Shown here piece by piece: positions 45,628 through 55,627 of a DNA stretch of 64,000 nucleotides. Numbering within the stretch: the stretch's first letter is position 1; each line of letters starts with the position of its first letter. A model generated the notes under the pieces. It saw only the letters and a list, made by a program, of their open reading frames with translations. It did no database searches and was not told the origin of the DNA. The position numbers and the translations under genes were made by a program. This DNA is from Pararhizobium_B sp963760965 (GTDB taxonomy: Bacteria; Pseudomonadota; Alphaproteobacteria; Rhizobiales; Rhizobiaceae), in the NCBI GenBank assembly GCA_963760965.1, contig CAVXEW010000005.1, positions 62,001-126,000 on the forward strand, written 5' to 3'.

Positions 45628-46551
45628 ATGAGCTTCTTTCCCGGAAACGACCCGATCCCAGGCGATGCCTATTCCTGCGACGCCATCGAGACGATGATCG
45701 TGGCGAGCGCCAAGGACCTCGGCGGTTTCGAGGTGCGCCGCGCCCTGCCGAGCGCGAAGCGGCGCCTCGTCGGGCCGTTCATCTTCTTCGACAGGGTCGG
45801 GCCGGCTGTCCTGCGGAGCGACCAGGCGCTCGACGTCCGGCCGCACCCGCATATCGGCCTGTCGACCGTGACCTATCTCTTCGACGGCCACATCCGCCAC
45901 CGCGACAGCCTCGGCACCGCAATGGTCATCCAGCCGGGCGACGTCAACCTGATGACGGCGGGGCGCGGCATCGTCCATTCAGAGCGTTCGCCGGAGGAGG
46001 AGCGGGGCCGGCCGCTGCCGCTTTCCGGGTTGCAGACGTGGCTCGCCCTGCCCGACGCGGCGGAGGAGATGGCCCCGGTCTTTTCCCACACGGTCGCCGG
46101 CGACCTGCCCTGCATCGCGCAGGAGGGCATTCAGGCTCGCGTCATCATCGGACGTTACGAAGGTGAGGTGTCGCCGGTCGCGGTGTTCTCGGACACCCTC
46201 TATGTCGACGTCCGGCTCGACCCCGGCGCAAACGTTCCTGTGCGCGCCGACTGGGAAGAGCGCGCGATCTACGTGCTGGACGGCACGATCGACATTGCCG
46301 GCGACCGCTTCCCCCCAGACCGGCTGCTGGCCTTTCGCCCGGGCGACGAGGTGACGGTCAGGGCCGGCGAGAACGGGGCCCGTTTCATGCTCTTCGGGGG
46401 TGTATCCCTTGGCTCGCCGCGCCATATATGGTGGAACTTCGTTTCCTCCTCCAGGGAGCGGATCGAGCAGGCGAAGGAAGAATGGCGCAGTCGGCGGTTC
46501 GACATCGTGCCCGGAGACGAGGAAGAATTCATTCCCCTGCCGGAACGCTGA
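45628..46551 (+). CDS. Pirin-family protein
   Basis: The 307-residue bicupin has the metal-site block RPHPHIGLSTVTYLFDG and the Glu in the downstream GRGIVHSERSP, typical of pirins, some of which act as quercetinases. A C-terminal cupin and an acidic tail follow. Function in bacteria is mostly unknown. It is followed by dxs after about 117 bases. Confidence 0.9.
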   Translation: MSFFPGNDPIPGDAYSCDAIETMIVASAKDLGGFEVRRALPSAKRRLVGPFIFFDRVGPAVLRSDQALDVRPHPHIGLSTVTYLFDGHIRHRDSLGTAMVIQPGDVNLMTAGRGIVHSERSPEEERGRPLPLSGLQTWLALPDAAEEMAPVFSHTVAGDLPCIAQEGIQARVIIGRYEGEVSPVAVFSDTLYVDVRLDPGANVPVRADWEERAIYVLDGTIDIAGDRFPPDRLLAFRPGDEVTVRAGENGARFMLFGGVSLGSPRHIWWNFVSSSRERIEQAKEEWRSRRFDIVPGDEEEFIPLPER

Positions 46552-46668
46552 CATCGAAAGAGCGTTTCAACTGATGCCACAGACTTGACCGGAGCGGTCT
46601 TCCAACCGCTTTCGATTGGAGATAGAAACGCCGCGCCCGCTATCGACGGGTGGAAAACGAGGCAATTC

Positions 46669-48591
46669 GTGACGCAGCCGCCGAAAACCCCGCTTCTCGA
46701 CACCATCCATCTGCCTTCGGACCTGCGCAGGATCGACGACCGGACCCTGCCGCAACTGGCAGCGGAAGTGCGCGCGGAGATGGTGGACGCCGTCTCCCGT
46801 ACGGGCGGGCACCTCGGGGCGGGACTCGGCGTCGTCGAGCTCACGCTCGCCGTCCACAAGGTCTTCGATACGCCCGAGGACCGGCTCATCTTCGACGTCG
46901 GCCATCAGTGCTATCCGCACAAGATCGTGACCGGGCGGAGGGACCGCATCCGCACGCTGCGGCAGGAGGACGGCCTCTCCGGATTCACCCGGCGGGCCGA
47001 AAGCGAATACGACCCCTTCGGAGCCGCCCATTCCTCGACCTCGATATCCGCAGGTCTGGGAATGGCGGTCGCCAGCGAACTGAGCGGCAAGCGGCGCAAC
47101 GTCATCTCGGTGATCGGCGACGGCGCGCTGTCCGCGGGCATGGCCTACGAGGCGCTCAACAACGCCGGCGCGCTCGACGCGCGGCTGATCGTGATCCTCA
47201 ACGACAATGACATGTCGATCGCCCCGCCGACGGGGGCCATGAGCGCCTATCTCGCGCGGCTCGCCTCCGGGCGGACCTACATGGGCATCCGCGAGTTCGG
47301 CAAACAGCTCTCTTCCTATCTCGGCCGCTCGATAGACCGGGCGATCACGAGGGCCGTGGAGCATGCGCGGGGCTACGTCACCGGCGGGACACTCTTCGAG
47401 GAGATGGGCTTCTACCACATCGGCCCGATCGACGGGCACAACTTCGAGCATCTTCTGCCGGTGCTGCGCAACGTGCGCGACAATGCCGAGGGACCGGTGC
47501 TGATCCACGTCGTCACGCAGAAAGGCAAGGGCTATCCGCCCGCCGAGAACGCACCGGACAAGTATCATGGCGTGTCGAAGTTCGACGTCGTCACCGGCAC
47601 GCAGGCCAAGGCGAAGCCGAACGCCCCGAGCTATACCAGCGTCTTCGCCGAGGCGCTGGTCGAGGAAGCGCGGCACGATGACCGGATCGTCGGTGTCACG
47701 GCCGCGATGCCCTCGGGTACCGGCCTCGACAAGTTCGCGAAGGAATTCCCGGCCCGCACCTTCGACGTCGGCATCGCCGAGCAGCACGCCGTGACCTTCT
47801 CCGCAGGCCTGGCGGCCGAAGGCTTCAAGCCCTTCGCGGCGATCTACTCGACATTCCTGCAGCGCGCCTATGACCAGGTGGTCCACGACGTCGCGATCCA
47901 GAAGCTGCCGGTGCGCTTCGCCATCGACCGCGCCGGCTTCGTCGGCGCCGACGGGCCGACGCATGCGGGTTCGTTCGACACGACCTATCTTGCGACGCTG
48001 CCGGGCTTCGTCGTCATGGCCGCGTCGGACGAGGCGGAACTGAAGCACATGGTGCGCACGGCGGCGGCCTACGACGAGGGACCGATCTCCTTCCGTTATC
48101 CGCGGGGCGAAGGCGTCGGCATCGACCTTCCGCAGCGCGGCGATGTCCTCGAGATCGGCAAGGGCCGCCTCGTCAGGGAAGGCGGCAAGGTTGCGCTGCT
48201 TTCCTTCGGGACACGGCTCGCGGAGTGCCTGCTCGCGGCGGAGGACCTGGATGCGGCGGGCCTTCCGACGACGGTCGCAGACGCGCGCTTCGCAAAGCCG
48301 CTCGACCGGGACCTGATCCGCCAGCTTGCGCGCCACCACGAGATCCTGATCACGATCGAGGAAGGGTCGGTCGGCGGCTTCGGTGCCCATGTCATGCAGT
48401 TCCTCGCCCACGAGGGACTTCTCGACGGAGGGCTGAGGATGCGCCCGCTCGTCATGCCGGACGCCTTCGTCGACCAGGCGAGGCCGGAGGCGATGTACGC
48501 CCGCGCAAAGCTCGACCGCAGGGGCATAATCGATACGGTCTTCAAGGCGCTTGGCCAGGAGGCGGCGGCCCTTTCGCCGCAGAAGGCCTAG
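46669..48591 (+). CDS. dxs: 1-deoxy-D-xylulose-5-phosphate synthase
   Basis: Dxs joins pyruvate and glyceraldehyde 3-phosphate in the first step of the non-mevalonate isoprenoid pathway; ispH at 25220 is the last. The 640-residue protein has the ThDP fold with DVGHQCYPHKI, GDGALSAGMAYEALN, the central KGYPPAENAPDKYHG, and the transketolase block FDVGIAEQHAV. The GTG at 46669 gives a normal length; the frame extends to 46585 with less likely coding. Confidence 0.95.
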   Translation: MTQPPKTPLLDTIHLPSDLRRIDDRTLPQLAAEVRAEMVDAVSRTGGHLGAGLGVVELTLAVHKVFDTPEDRLIFDVGHQCYPHKIVTGRRDRIRTLRQEDGLSGFTRRAESEYDPFGAAHSSTSISAGLGMAVASELSGKRRNVISVIGDGALSAGMAYEALNNAGALDARLIVILNDNDMSIAPPTGAMSAYLARLASGRTYMGIREFGKQLSSYLGRSIDRAITRAVEHARGYVTGGTLFEEMGFYHIGPIDGHNFEHLLPVLRNVRDNAEGPVLIHVVTQKGKGYPPAENAPDKYHGVSKFDVVTGTQAKAKPNAPSYTSVFAEALVEEARHDDRIVGVTAAMPSGTGLDKFAKEFPARTFDVGIAEQHAVTFSAGLAAEGFKPFAAIYSTFLQRAYDQVVHDVAIQKLPVRFAIDRAGFVGADGPTHAGSFDTTYLATLPGFVVMAASDEAELKHMVRTAAAYDEGPISFRYPRGEGVGIDLPQRGDVLEIGKGRLVREGGKVALLSFGTRLAECLLAAEDLDAAGLPTTVADARFAKPLDRDLIRQLARHHEILITIEEGSVGGFGAHVMQFLAHEGLLDGGLRMRPLVMPDAFVDQARPEAMYARAKLDRRGIIDTVFKALGQEAAALSPQKA

Positions 48592-48735
48592 GGCGGCGCG
48601 CCGGTCTTCCTGCCTGGGCGTTTGTTTCTTTCGGGAGGGAGATGGCGGAGACCTTCCTGCGGAAATCGGCTGAAACCTGCACCGCGGCGGCATCGCGCGC
48701 TTGCCATTCCACCCTCCAGAGGCGATAGCGGGCAG

Positions 48736-49515
48736 ATGTCGACCGCACAGAACCCAGCACGCGAAAACCCGACCGCCGGTCGCCTCCGGCTCGACCAGTT
48801 CCTCGTCCAGCGCGGCGACTTCCCCTCGCGGTCCCGGGCCCGCGACGCCATCCTGCGGGGATCGGTTCGGATCGACGGCGCACCCGTCGACAAGCCGGGC
48901 GCGCTCGTCGCGCCGACCGCCGGCGTCGAGATCGCGGACGCGGCCCGGGCCTATGTCTCGCGCGCTGCCCTGAAGCTGATCGCCGCGCTCGATCATTTCG
49001 GTTTCGATCCGTCCGGCCGGAATGCGCTCGACATCGGCGCCTCGACCGGGGGCTTCACGCAGGTGCTTCTCGAGCGGGGCGCTTCGCACGTCCATTGCGT
49101 CGACGTCGGCCACGGCCAGCTGCACCCGCGGCTCGCCGCGGATCCGCGCGTCACCGGTTTCGAGGGCCTGAACGCGCGCGATCTCGAGACACGCCATCTC
49201 GGCGGCGCGTCGATCGGCGCCGTGGTGAGCGACGTCAGCTTCATCTCGCTGCGGCTTGCGCTGCCGCCGGCGCTTTCGCTGGCCGCGCCGGGGGCGTTCG
49301 CCGCGCTTCTGGTCAAGCCGCAATTCGAGGCCGGACGCGCGGCCATCGGCAAGGGCGGCCTCCTCAGGGACCCTTCGCGGGGCGCGGCAATTGCCGATGC
49401 TCTCTCGGCCTGGCTCGACGGGCTGCCGGGCTGGCGAAGCCTAGGCACCATTGCCTCGCCGATCGCCGGTGGCGACGGAAACGAGGAATTCCTGCTCGGC
49501 GGGATCAGGGCATGA
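48736..49515 (+). CDS. tlyA: TlyA-family rRNA methyltransferase
   Basis: The 259-residue protein has an N-terminal S4 RNA-binding domain (RLDQFLVQRGDFPSRSRARD) and an FtsJ-like methyltransferase core: DIGASTGGFTQVLLERGA for SAM binding, FISLRLALPP and LLVKPQFEAGR. TlyA 2'-O-methylates cytidines in ribosomal RNA. Its stop overlaps the start of the next gene by four bases. Confidence 0.9.
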   Translation: MSTAQNPARENPTAGRLRLDQFLVQRGDFPSRSRARDAILRGSVRIDGAPVDKPGALVAPTAGVEIADAARAYVSRAALKLIAALDHFGFDPSGRNALDIGASTGGFTQVLLERGASHVHCVDVGHGQLHPRLAADPRVTGFEGLNARDLETRHLGGASIGAVVSDVSFISLRLALPPALSLAAPGAFAALLVKPQFEAGRAAIGKGGLLRDPSRGAAIADALSAWLDGLPGWRSLGTIASPIAGGDGNEEFLLGGIRA

Positions 49516-50765
49516 CGGCGGAGACGGTCGCGATCGTCGCCCTCGGCGCGCAAGGGGACGGCGTCGCGCAGACCGAGACAGGCGCGGTCCATGTTCCGTT
49601 CACGCTTCCGGGCGAGACCGCCATCATCGCCCGGCAGAAGGCCCGGGGGACGCTCATTGCCGTGAAGAAGGCGGCGCCCGAGAGGGTCTCCCCGCCCTGC
49701 CCGCATTTCGGGCCCGACGGAAAGGGAGGCGCCTGCGGCGGCTGCAACCTGCAGCACCTGGCGCTGCCCGGATACGAGAGCTGGAAGCGCGGCCTCGTCG
49801 CGCGGGCGCTCGAGGGCCAGGGCCTCGAAGCGGAGGTGAAGCCGCTCCACGCCTGCCCGACCGGCGCCCGGCGTCGAATGGCGCTTACCGCGCGGCGCAC
49901 CGGGAACGGCATCGTCCTCGGCTTCAACCGGGCGGGCAGCCACCACATCGTCGCAATGGAGACCTGCCTCGTCGGCGACCCGCGGATCGCCGGTTCGCTT
50001 GGCACGCTGCGGCGCGTCGCCGCCGCGGTCTGCGCGAGCGGGAAGTCCTTCCGACTGACCGTTCTCGCCAGCGAAACGGGTCTCGACGTCGCCGTCGAGG
50101 GAGCAGGGCGCCTGTCAGACCGGCAGAGGCTCGCAGCCGTGGAGACCGTGCTCGCCGAACCTTCCATCGCCCGGGTGGCTCTCGACGGAGAGGTGCTCGT
50201 CGAGACGCGCAGACCAGTCGTGACGTTCGGTGCGGCGAGCGTCACACCGCCGCCGGGCGGCTTCGTGCAGGCGAGCGCGGCGGCCGAGGAATACATGGCC
50301 GGGCTGGTGACGACGCATCTTTCGGGCTGCAGGCGGGTTGCGGACCTCTTTGCCGGCAGTGGAACCTTCGCCCTTCGGCTGGCGCGGACGACCACGGTTC
50401 TCGCGGCCGAATCCGATGCCGGTGCGCTCGCGGCCCTCGACGAGGCATTCCGTCATTCCGCGGGAACCAGGCAAGTGAAAACGGAGCGCCGGGACCTTTT
50501 CCGCCGCCCGATGATGGCGGCCGAGCTCAAGTCCTTCGACGGAGTCGTCTTCGATCCGCCCCGCGCCGGCGCCGAAACCCAGTCGCGGGAGCTTGCGCGT
50601 TCCGCGGTGAAGCGGATAGCGGCCGTCTCGTGCAATCCCGCGAGCCTGGCGCGGGACCTGAGAATCCTCGTCGATGCCGGCTTCCGGATCGTGTCCGTGC
50701 ATCCGGTCGACCAGTTCCTGTGGTCGCCGCATGTGGAGGCGGTGGCGCTGCTCGCGCGGGACTGA
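49512..50765 (+). CDS. Class I SAM-dependent RNA methyltransferase, RumA/TrmA type
   Basis: The 417-residue protein probably methylates uridine C5 in ribosomal or transfer RNA. It has an N-terminal TRAM-like beta domain, a cysteine set for an iron-sulfur cluster (CPHFGPDGKGGACGGCNLQHL-type), the SAM site in ADLFAGSGTFALRL, and the catalytic loop SCNPASLARDL, in which Cys attacks uridine C6. The ATGA overlap with tlyA suggests coupled translation. Confidence 0.9.
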   Translation: MTAETVAIVALGAQGDGVAQTETGAVHVPFTLPGETAIIARQKARGTLIAVKKAAPERVSPPCPHFGPDGKGGACGGCNLQHLALPGYESWKRGLVARALEGQGLEAEVKPLHACPTGARRRMALTARRTGNGIVLGFNRAGSHHIVAMETCLVGDPRIAGSLGTLRRVAAAVCASGKSFRLTVLASETGLDVAVEGAGRLSDRQRLAAVETVLAEPSIARVALDGEVLVETRRPVVTFGAASVTPPPGGFVQASAAAEEYMAGLVTTHLSGCRRVADLFAGSGTFALRLARTTTVLAAESDAGALAALDEAFRHSAGTRQVKTERRDLFRRPMMAAELKSFDGVVFDPPRAGAETQSRELARSAVKRIAAVSCNPASLARDLRILVDAGFRIVSVHPVDQFLWSPHVEAVALLARD

Positions 50766-50771
50766 GAACGT

Positions 50772-51536
50772 TTATTTTCGCCGGTTGAGAAACGCCGCGA
50801 CGGCCTGCCGGGCCTCGGCCGAACGCAGTTGCTCGCCGAACTGCCGCGCCTCGAGGTCGATCCGTTCGACGATCTCGGCGCGACTCGCGCCCCGCAGCAA
50901 CTCGCGGGTGAGCTTCAGGGCCTGCGGCGGCTTTCGGGCAAGCGCGAGGGCGGCCTCGAAGACCTCCTCCTCCAGCCGGTTTTCCTCCACCAGATTGCAG
51001 ATGAGGCCCGCATCGCGGGCGGCCTCGGCGGAAAAGGCGGCCCCGGCACCGAGCAGGGCGAAGGCGCGCTGGTAGCCCATGACGCGCGGTGCCAGCAGGC
51101 TTGAACCGGCCTCGGGCACCAGCGCGAGATCGACGAAGGGCGTACGGAACTCTGAACGGGGCGTGGCGAAGGTCAGGTCGCAATGGAAATGCATGGTCGT
51201 TCCGATGCCGATCGCCAGCCCGTCGACACCCGCGATCAGAGGCTTCGCCGAGGTTGCGAGCGCCCGCAGGAAGCCGAGCACCTCGTCAGCCAGGGTGCCG
51301 TCGGCAGCATGGTCCGCGAAGTCGTGCATGTCGTTTCCGGCAGAGAAGACGCCCGCGCAGCCGAGGAAGACATGGACGCGGACGCCGTCGTCCTCATCGC
51401 CCGCCACGAGGGCATGCGTCATCGCCGCGTACATCTCGCGGGTGAAGGCGTTCTTCTTCTCCGGCCGGTTGAACCGTATCACCTGCACGGCGCCGTCCAG
51501 CCTCCGGGGCCTGTCGACGAGAACCTCATCTTTCAT
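50772..51536 (-). CDS. Enoyl-CoA hydratase/isomerase family protein
   Basis: The 254-residue crotonase-fold protein has FNRPEKKNAFTREMY, the oxyanion site FSAGNDMHDF and the second site DLALVPEAGSSLLAPR. It probably acts on fatty or aromatic acyl-CoA. It is in one unit with the acyl-CoA dehydrogenase gene upstream (15 bases apart), so both may act in beta-oxidation. It is convergent with the RNA methyltransferase gene. Confidence 0.88.
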   Translation of the reverse strand: MKDEVLVDRPRRLDGAVQVIRFNRPEKKNAFTREMYAAMTHALVAGDEDDGVRVHVFLGCAGVFSAGNDMHDFADHAADGTLADEVLGFLRALATSAKPLIAGVDGLAIGIGTTMHFHCDLTFATPRSEFRTPFVDLALVPEAGSSLLAPRVMGYQRAFALLGAGAAFSAEAARDAGLICNLVEENRLEEEVFEAALALARKPPQALKLTRELLRGASRAEIVERIDLEARQFGEQLRSAEARQAVAAFLNRRK

Positions 51537-51551
51537 GGGTCACTCCTGGTC

Positions 51552-53330
51552 CTATTCGTCCGCCAGCGCGCTGCCGGCCGCGACGAGGCTCTCCGCCCCT
51601 TCCTCCACGGCACGGCGGAGGGCGGAGGTCTCTCCGACGAGGTTGCTGGCTGCAAATGCGTAAAGAGCGGCCCGGGCTTCGCCGCCTTCCTCGACGAGGG
51701 CGCCCTTGGCGAGATAGGCGCCGGTGGCCGCCAGCCCGATCAGGCGAAGATAGGGTGTCGCGCCCGCAAGCGCGGTCCGAACGTCGCCGGCCCGCAGCGC
51801 TTCGGCGAGAAACGCCGTCGCAGAGTCCGCATCGTCGAGCGCGGCAAGCAGGCGCTCCGTAGCGGCCGGCAGGCCCGGGCGGTTGCTGCGGGCTGCCTCT
51901 TCGGCGATCGCGCGCAGCTCCCCGAGCCAGGAGGCCATCGCCGTCCCGTCCGACAGCGGGAGCTTGCGGGTGACCAGATCGATCGCCTGGATGCCGTTGG
52001 TGCCCTCGTAGATCGGCGCGATCCGCGAATCGCGCAGCAGGCGGGCAGCGCCGGTCTCCTCGATGAAGCCCATTCCGCCATGGACCTGGATGCCGAGCGA
52101 GGCGACCTCAACCCCGACGTCCGTCGGGAACGCCTTGGCGAGCGGCGTCAGGAGGTTGGCGCGTTCCTGCCACCGGCGCGCGACGTCTCCCTGGCTGACG
52201 CGGGCCATGTCGATCGCATGGGCGCAGGCATAGGCGATGGAGCGGGCTCCCTGGGCCAGGGCCTTCATCGTCAGGAGGGTGCGCTGAACGTCGGGATGCT
52301 CGATGATCGGGCTCATGCCCTCGCCGGACGCGCCGGCCGCCCGGCCCTGCCGGCGCTCGGCGGCATAGTCGCGCGCCTTCTGGTAGGCGGCCTCGGCGAT
52401 CGCCACTCCCTGGATGCCGACCATCAGGCGGGCATTGTTCATCATCGTGAACATGCAGGCGAGCCCGCGGTTCTCCTCGCCGACGAGCCAGCCGACGGCG
52501 CCCGGAGCATCGCCATGCCTGCCGTCGCCGTAGATCATCGTGCAGGTGGGCGAGGCGTGGATGCCGAGTTTCCTCTCGACGCCGCTGCAGAAGACGTCGT
52601 TGCGCGCGCCGGGGGCTCCGTCATCGCCCGGCAGGAATTTCGGCACCAGGAAGAGCGAGATCCCGCGCGTCCCGGCCGGCGCGTCCGGAAGGCGCGCCAG
52701 AACCATGTGGACGATGTTCTCCGTCAGGTCGTGCTCGCCATAGGTGATGTAGATCTTCTGCCCGAAGATGCGGTAGGTGCCGTCGCCGGCCCGCTCGGCG
52801 CGGGTCTTCAGCGCGTTGAGGTCCGAGCCGGCCTGCGGCTCGGTCAGGTTCATCGTCCCCATCCACTCGCCGGAGACGAGCTTCTCCAGATAGCGCGACT
52901 TGAGTTCCTCCGAGCCGTGCCGTTCGAGCGCCTCGACCGCGCCGATCGTCAGCGTCGGGCCAAGCGCAAAGGCCATCGACCCGGAGTTCCACATCTCGAA
53001 GGTCGCGGCCGCGAGCATCGTCGGCAGCCCCTGCCCGCCATAGGCCTCCGGCCCGCCGAGCGCGTTCCATCCGCCCTCGATCCAGTTCCGGTAGAGGCGC
53101 CGCCAGCCCGGCGGCATGGTAACCTCGCCGTCTTCCAGGGGCGTGCCGTGACGATCGCCGGCCTCCGCCGCGGGCGCGACCTCTTCGGTCGCGAACCGGC
53201 CGGCCTCCGCGAGGATGGCGTCGACGAGGTCCTCCGACAGTTCGCCGAAGCGCTCCCGGGACAATGCCGTTCCGAGGCCGGCCACGTGCTTCAGTGTGAA
53301 GGCGATGTCTGCGACGGGTGCACGATACAT
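51552..53330 (-). CDS. Acyl-CoA dehydrogenase
   Basis: The 592-residue flavoprotein is of the long type (with a C-terminal extension). It has the FAD-binding segments MGTMNLTEPQAGSDL and ITYGEHDLTENIVHMVLAR, and the C-terminal QVHGGMGFIEETGAARLLRDSRIAPIYEG with the catalytic-base region. AGGAGG lies just before the ATG at 53330. It is probably co-transcribed with the hydratase gene. The chain-length preference is unknown. Confidence 0.93.
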   Translation of the reverse strand: MYRAPVADIAFTLKHVAGLGTALSRERFGELSEDLVDAILAEAGRFATEEVAPAAEAGDRHGTPLEDGEVTMPPGWRRLYRNWIEGGWNALGGPEAYGGQGLPTMLAAATFEMWNSGSMAFALGPTLTIGAVEALERHGSEELKSRYLEKLVSGEWMGTMNLTEPQAGSDLNALKTRAERAGDGTYRIFGQKIYITYGEHDLTENIVHMVLARLPDAPAGTRGISLFLVPKFLPGDDGAPGARNDVFCSGVERKLGIHASPTCTMIYGDGRHGDAPGAVGWLVGEENRGLACMFTMMNNARLMVGIQGVAIAEAAYQKARDYAAERRQGRAAGASGEGMSPIIEHPDVQRTLLTMKALAQGARSIAYACAHAIDMARVSQGDVARRWQERANLLTPLAKAFPTDVGVEVASLGIQVHGGMGFIEETGAARLLRDSRIAPIYEGTNGIQAIDLVTRKLPLSDGTAMASWLGELRAIAEEAARSNRPGLPAATERLLAALDDADSATAFLAEALRAGDVRTALAGATPYLRLIGLAATGAYLAKGALVEEGGEARAALYAFAASNLVGETSALRRAVEEGAESLVAAGSALADE

Positions 53331-53546
53331 GATGGTCCTCCTCGAAGTCGCGCACATCATACGCAGGCAGCGCCGGACTAAAAGCCGTCCGCGGGCCAAA
53401 ATACCGGTTTGATGTTGCGTCGAACCCTGCGACGGGACCGCTGCCCCGCTGGCCGGGCGGATCACATTTTTACCAAGAATTAACCATGCTGACGGCATCC
53501 TTTTCCATTTAGAGGCGCCCGGACCTCAACGGATGGATTGGTGCCG

Positions 53547-54569
53547 ATGAAAGCGGGGCATTTGATTGCCGGCCTTGCAGCCGTTCTCTGCCTGCTGTCG
53601 CTCGTGCGAACGTCGGAGGCCGCTCACGTGCGGCCATGGCGCACGGCGAGCAACGCACTGCTGGTCGACGCCTACGAGATGAACATCATCGACTGGGACG
53701 CCCTCCTCAAGGACAAGCGGATCGCCGGCTTCATCGCCAAGGCCTCGGACGGGCTGCCGCCATCCTTTTCCTGCGCCGACATGCACGACGAAGCGGAGAT
53801 CGCCCACTGCCGGACCGCCTGGCGCAAGTATGCTGTCAGCCGCGAGCTCTTCCGCACGCGCAAGACGCTGGCCAAGAGCCGAGGCCTGCTGTGGGGCGCC
53901 TACCATGTCGGGCGCCCGGGCGATCCGATCGATCAGGCGAACCACTTCCTCGACTTCGCGCAGCCCGGGCCCGAAGACCTGATGGTGCTCGACATCGAGA
54001 ATGCGGACGATCCGGCCTACATCTCCCTCGACGACGCGGAGACCTACGTCCGGCACATCAAGGCGCGGACCGGGCGCTACCCCATCCTCTACACGAACGA
54101 CAACACCGCGCGGAAGATCGCCGCAAATGCCGGCGAATACCCGATCCTGTCGCGGCTGCCGCTGTGGTATGCGCGCTACAGGCCATCGATCGCCGGCGTG
54201 TTCCCGATGGGCAACTGGGATTCCTACGCCATCTGGCAGTTCTCCGGCATGTACAACTGCAACGAGAAGAGCTGCCCTTACCGGGTGCCCGGCACGCTCG
54301 ACGACATCGACGTCAACGTCGTCGCGATGACGAAGACGAAACTGGCGGAACTCTGGCCTTTCGGCGAGCTGCTGCCCGCGCGCCAGACGCAGGACGACGA
54401 GCAGCCGACGCTGGTCGCCGATGCGCAGGAGGAAGCCTTTCCAGCAACGGACGGCATGGTCACCGGCTACGTTCCCGATGCGGCCCCGCGCCCTCCCTTG
54501 CGGCATCCCGGCCAGCATGACGCGGTCCTGCCCCACGCCGCCATTGCCTGCGCCGGCCAGGGCTGCTAA
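53547..54569 (+). CDS. Secreted GH25 lysozyme (muramidase)
   Basis: The 340-residue protein has a signal peptide (LIAGLAAVLCLLSLVRTSEA) and a GH25 domain. VDAYEMNIIDWDAL carries the first acidic residue, and MVLDIENADDPAYISL carries the catalytic Asp-x-Glu. LYTNDNTARKIAANAG and IWQFSGMYNCNEKSCPY follow. It should cleave peptidoglycan in the periplasm or outside the cell. The 80-residue C-terminal tail is acidic and ends in AIACAGQGC. It has its own promoter region (53331-53546). Confidence 0.85.
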   Translation: MKAGHLIAGLAAVLCLLSLVRTSEAAHVRPWRTASNALLVDAYEMNIIDWDALLKDKRIAGFIAKASDGLPPSFSCADMHDEAEIAHCRTAWRKYAVSRELFRTRKTLAKSRGLLWGAYHVGRPGDPIDQANHFLDFAQPGPEDLMVLDIENADDPAYISLDDAETYVRHIKARTGRYPILYTNDNTARKIAANAGEYPILSRLPLWYARYRPSIAGVFPMGNWDSYAIWQFSGMYNCNEKSCPYRVPGTLDDIDVNVVAMTKTKLAELWPFGELLPARQTQDDEQPTLVADAQEEAFPATDGMVTGYVPDAAPRPPLRHPGQHDAVLPHAAIACAGQGC

Positions 54570-54597
54570 CCGGTCAGCCTTCTCCACGGAAGGGCAC

Positions 54598-55572
54598 ATG
54601 GCGGATATCTTCACGATCAGCGACGACCCCGGGGCCGCGCTCGCGCGCGGACGCGACGAGCTCGCCCGCGGCATGCCGGTCGCCATGCCGACCGAGACGG
54701 TGTACGGCCTGGCCGCCGACGCCACCGACCCGCAAGCCATCGCCCGCATTTACGAGGTCAAGGGCCGTCCCCGGTTCAACCCGCTGATCTGCCACGTGGC
54801 CTCCGTCGCCATGGCCGAGGAGCTCGCGGTCCTGGACGACGCGTCGCGGCGGCTGGCGGAAGAATTCTGGCCGGGGCCGCTGACGCTCGTCCTGCCGCTG
54901 GCGCCGGGAAGCCCGGTCCATCCGCTGGCGACGGCCGGGCTGGAAACCGTGGGGCTGAGGATGCCGGCCGGCTTCGCCCGGGATCTGATCGCCGCCTTCG
55001 GCCGACCGCTGGCGGCTCCCTCGGCCAACATGTCGGGCCGGGTGAGCCCGACGACCGCCGCGCACGTCGCATCCGATCTCGGCGACAGGATCGGGCTGAT
55101 CCTGGACGGCGGGCCCGCTTCGGTCGGCGTCGAATCGACGATCGTGAAGATCACCGGCGACGGTGCCTGGCTGCTCAGGCCGGGCGGCCTGCCCGCAGGG
55201 GACATCGAGAAAATTCTCGGCTGCCCGCTGAAGCGAAGGGCCGGGGCGTCCGCCGCGATCGAGGCGCCCGGCATGATGACCTCCCACTACGCGCCGGGGG
55301 CGGAAGTACGTCTCGACGCGACCCGCGTCGCGCCGGACGAAGTGCTGGTGCGGTTCGGTCCCGGCGCGGTCGCCGGAGAGCGCGACGCGCGCGCCGTCCT
55401 CGACCTCAGTCCTTCCGGCGACCTTCGGGAGGCCGCCGCCCGCCTCTTCGACACGCTGAAGCGGGCCGACGCGGCAGGCGGCTCGGCGATCGCCGTGATG
55501 CCGGTCCCGCGGACGGGACTCGGCGAAGCGATCAACGACAGGCTCGCCCGCGCCGCGGCGCCCCGCAGGTGA
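54598..55572 (+). CDS. L-threonylcarbamoyladenylate synthase, Sua5 type
   Basis: This enzyme makes threonylcarbamoyl-AMP for the t6A37 tRNA modification. The 324-residue protein has the YrdC/Sua5 core with PTETVYGLAADAT and IYEVKGRPRFNPLICHV, then AAPSANMSGRVSPTTAAHV, plus the C-terminal Sua5 domain (MMTSHYAPG linker and RADAAGGSAIAV). It is 28 bases behind the GH25 gene. The FAD oxidase gene follows. Confidence 0.95.
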   Translation: MADIFTISDDPGAALARGRDELARGMPVAMPTETVYGLAADATDPQAIARIYEVKGRPRFNPLICHVASVAMAEELAVLDDASRRLAEEFWPGPLTLVLPLAPGSPVHPLATAGLETVGLRMPAGFARDLIAAFGRPLAAPSANMSGRVSPTTAAHVASDLGDRIGLILDGGPASVGVESTIVKITGDGAWLLRPGGLPAGDIEKILGCPLKRRAGASAAIEAPGMMTSHYAPGAEVRLDATRVAPDEVLVRFGPGAVAGERDARAVLDLSPSGDLREAAARLFDTLKRADAAGGSAIAVMPVPRTGLGEAINDRLARAAAPRR

Positions 55573-55627
55573 GCGCAAGCCGGGCCGGCACTCGACGCGG
55601 GGCCGCGCAGGCCTTAGATCTGTCACC

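Noticed and set aside
46567..49323. A 918-codon minus-strand open frame opposite dxs and tlyA
   Set aside because: It has the same composition signature as other shadow frames. dxs and tlyA on the plus strand carry full sets of motifs.
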